Origin: Parcubacteria group bacterium ADurb.Bin192
GTDB taxonomy: Bacteria > Patescibacteriota > Patescibacteriia > 2-12-FULL-60-25
Direction of reading: 5' to 3'
Length of the DNA stretch: 64,000 nt
NCBI GenBank assembly: GCA_002070095.1
Contig: MWCR01000004.1
Span: 1 to 64,000, forward strand
Each line of letters starts with the position of its first letter. Positions within the stretch are counted from its first letter, which is position 1. The position numbers were made by a program, and so were the translations under genes. This document shows positions 63,924-64,000 of this stretch, piece after piece. The notes beneath the pieces were generated by a model. The model ran no database searches, had not been told where the DNA came from, and worked only from the letters and a program-made list of their open reading frames with translations.

Positions 63924-64000
63924 AAATAGCGTAGTTCTATTGATTTTTCCGCTGTTTGGGCGCGGGGAAAGGTGGTGGGTAATGGGTGCTGTGGTCAGAT

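Overview
The window looks like a chromosomal segment of a Patescibacteria (Candidate Phyla Radiation) bacterium using the standard genetic code, since TGA works as an ordinary stop (for example in ATGA overlaps). Pointers to that group are a long ribosomal-protein cluster with no L30 gene between S5 and L15, compact versions of housekeeping enzymes, a DUF4012 surface protein beside a glycosyltransferase, and secreted proteins with a surface domain I recognise from this group. I cannot place it at order level from sequence alone.

Layout. 1-4.9 kb: the 3' end of uvrA, a secreted Ig-like protein, and a leftward rluD-(d)CMP kinase-rplS operon. 4.9-6 kb: a divergent pair of small SD-led genes of unknown function, then tRNA-Ile(UAU) with an unusual hairpin trailer. 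6-13.4 kb: RNase HII, oligoendopeptidase F, envelope proteins, an oxidoreductase, a lipoprotein, MgtC and five tRNAs in all up to Gly. 13.5-19.9 kb: a surface-assembly run (DedA, glycosyltransferase, DUF4012 protein, large membrane-anchored repeat protein). 19.9-24.1 kb: an accessory stretch with two candidate structured non-coding RNAs, a 57-codon SD-led gene, long inverted repeats, pyrF-pyrE, tRNA-Arg with a copy of the same trailer, and a frameshifted HicB-like antitoxin. 24.1-30.6 kb: rnc, nusB, rpmF, ndk, LOG protein, rpmB, site-2 protease and a polytopic membrane protein.

30.6-50.8 kb is the translation cluster: rpsL-rpsG-fusA, an inserted secreted/transglycosylase-like gene, tuf, then rpsJ through secY, adk, map and ruvX. 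50.8-64 kb holds recO, a GIY-YIG nuclease between 27-bp inverted repeats, asnS, aspS, pyrD, a metallophosphoesterase, scpA-scpB, a D-Ala-D-Ala carboxypeptidase, a second glycosyltransferase and tRNA-Met.

Two general signals stand out. First, at least a dozen genes have a TATAAT-like box only 6-9 bases before the start codon, several with a good -35 at 17-18 bases, which predicts leaderless or near-leaderless mRNAs. Ribosomal-protein genes mostly start behind A/T-rich leaders such as aataaat rather than Shine-Dalgarno sites, whereas the small accessory genes and pyrF have strong GGAG or GGAGG sites. Second, the intergenic DNA is rich in families of hairpins: tRNA trailers, hairpins built around CGCATAAAGCG, arrays of ATGTAGC/ATGTAAC words, and palindromic inverted repeats around the GIY-YIG gene. 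The best candidates for undescribed biology are the GIY-YIG/inverted-repeat unit (52025-52424), the two non-coding RNA candidates (about 19991-20164 and 20587-20782) and the duplicated tRNA trailers.
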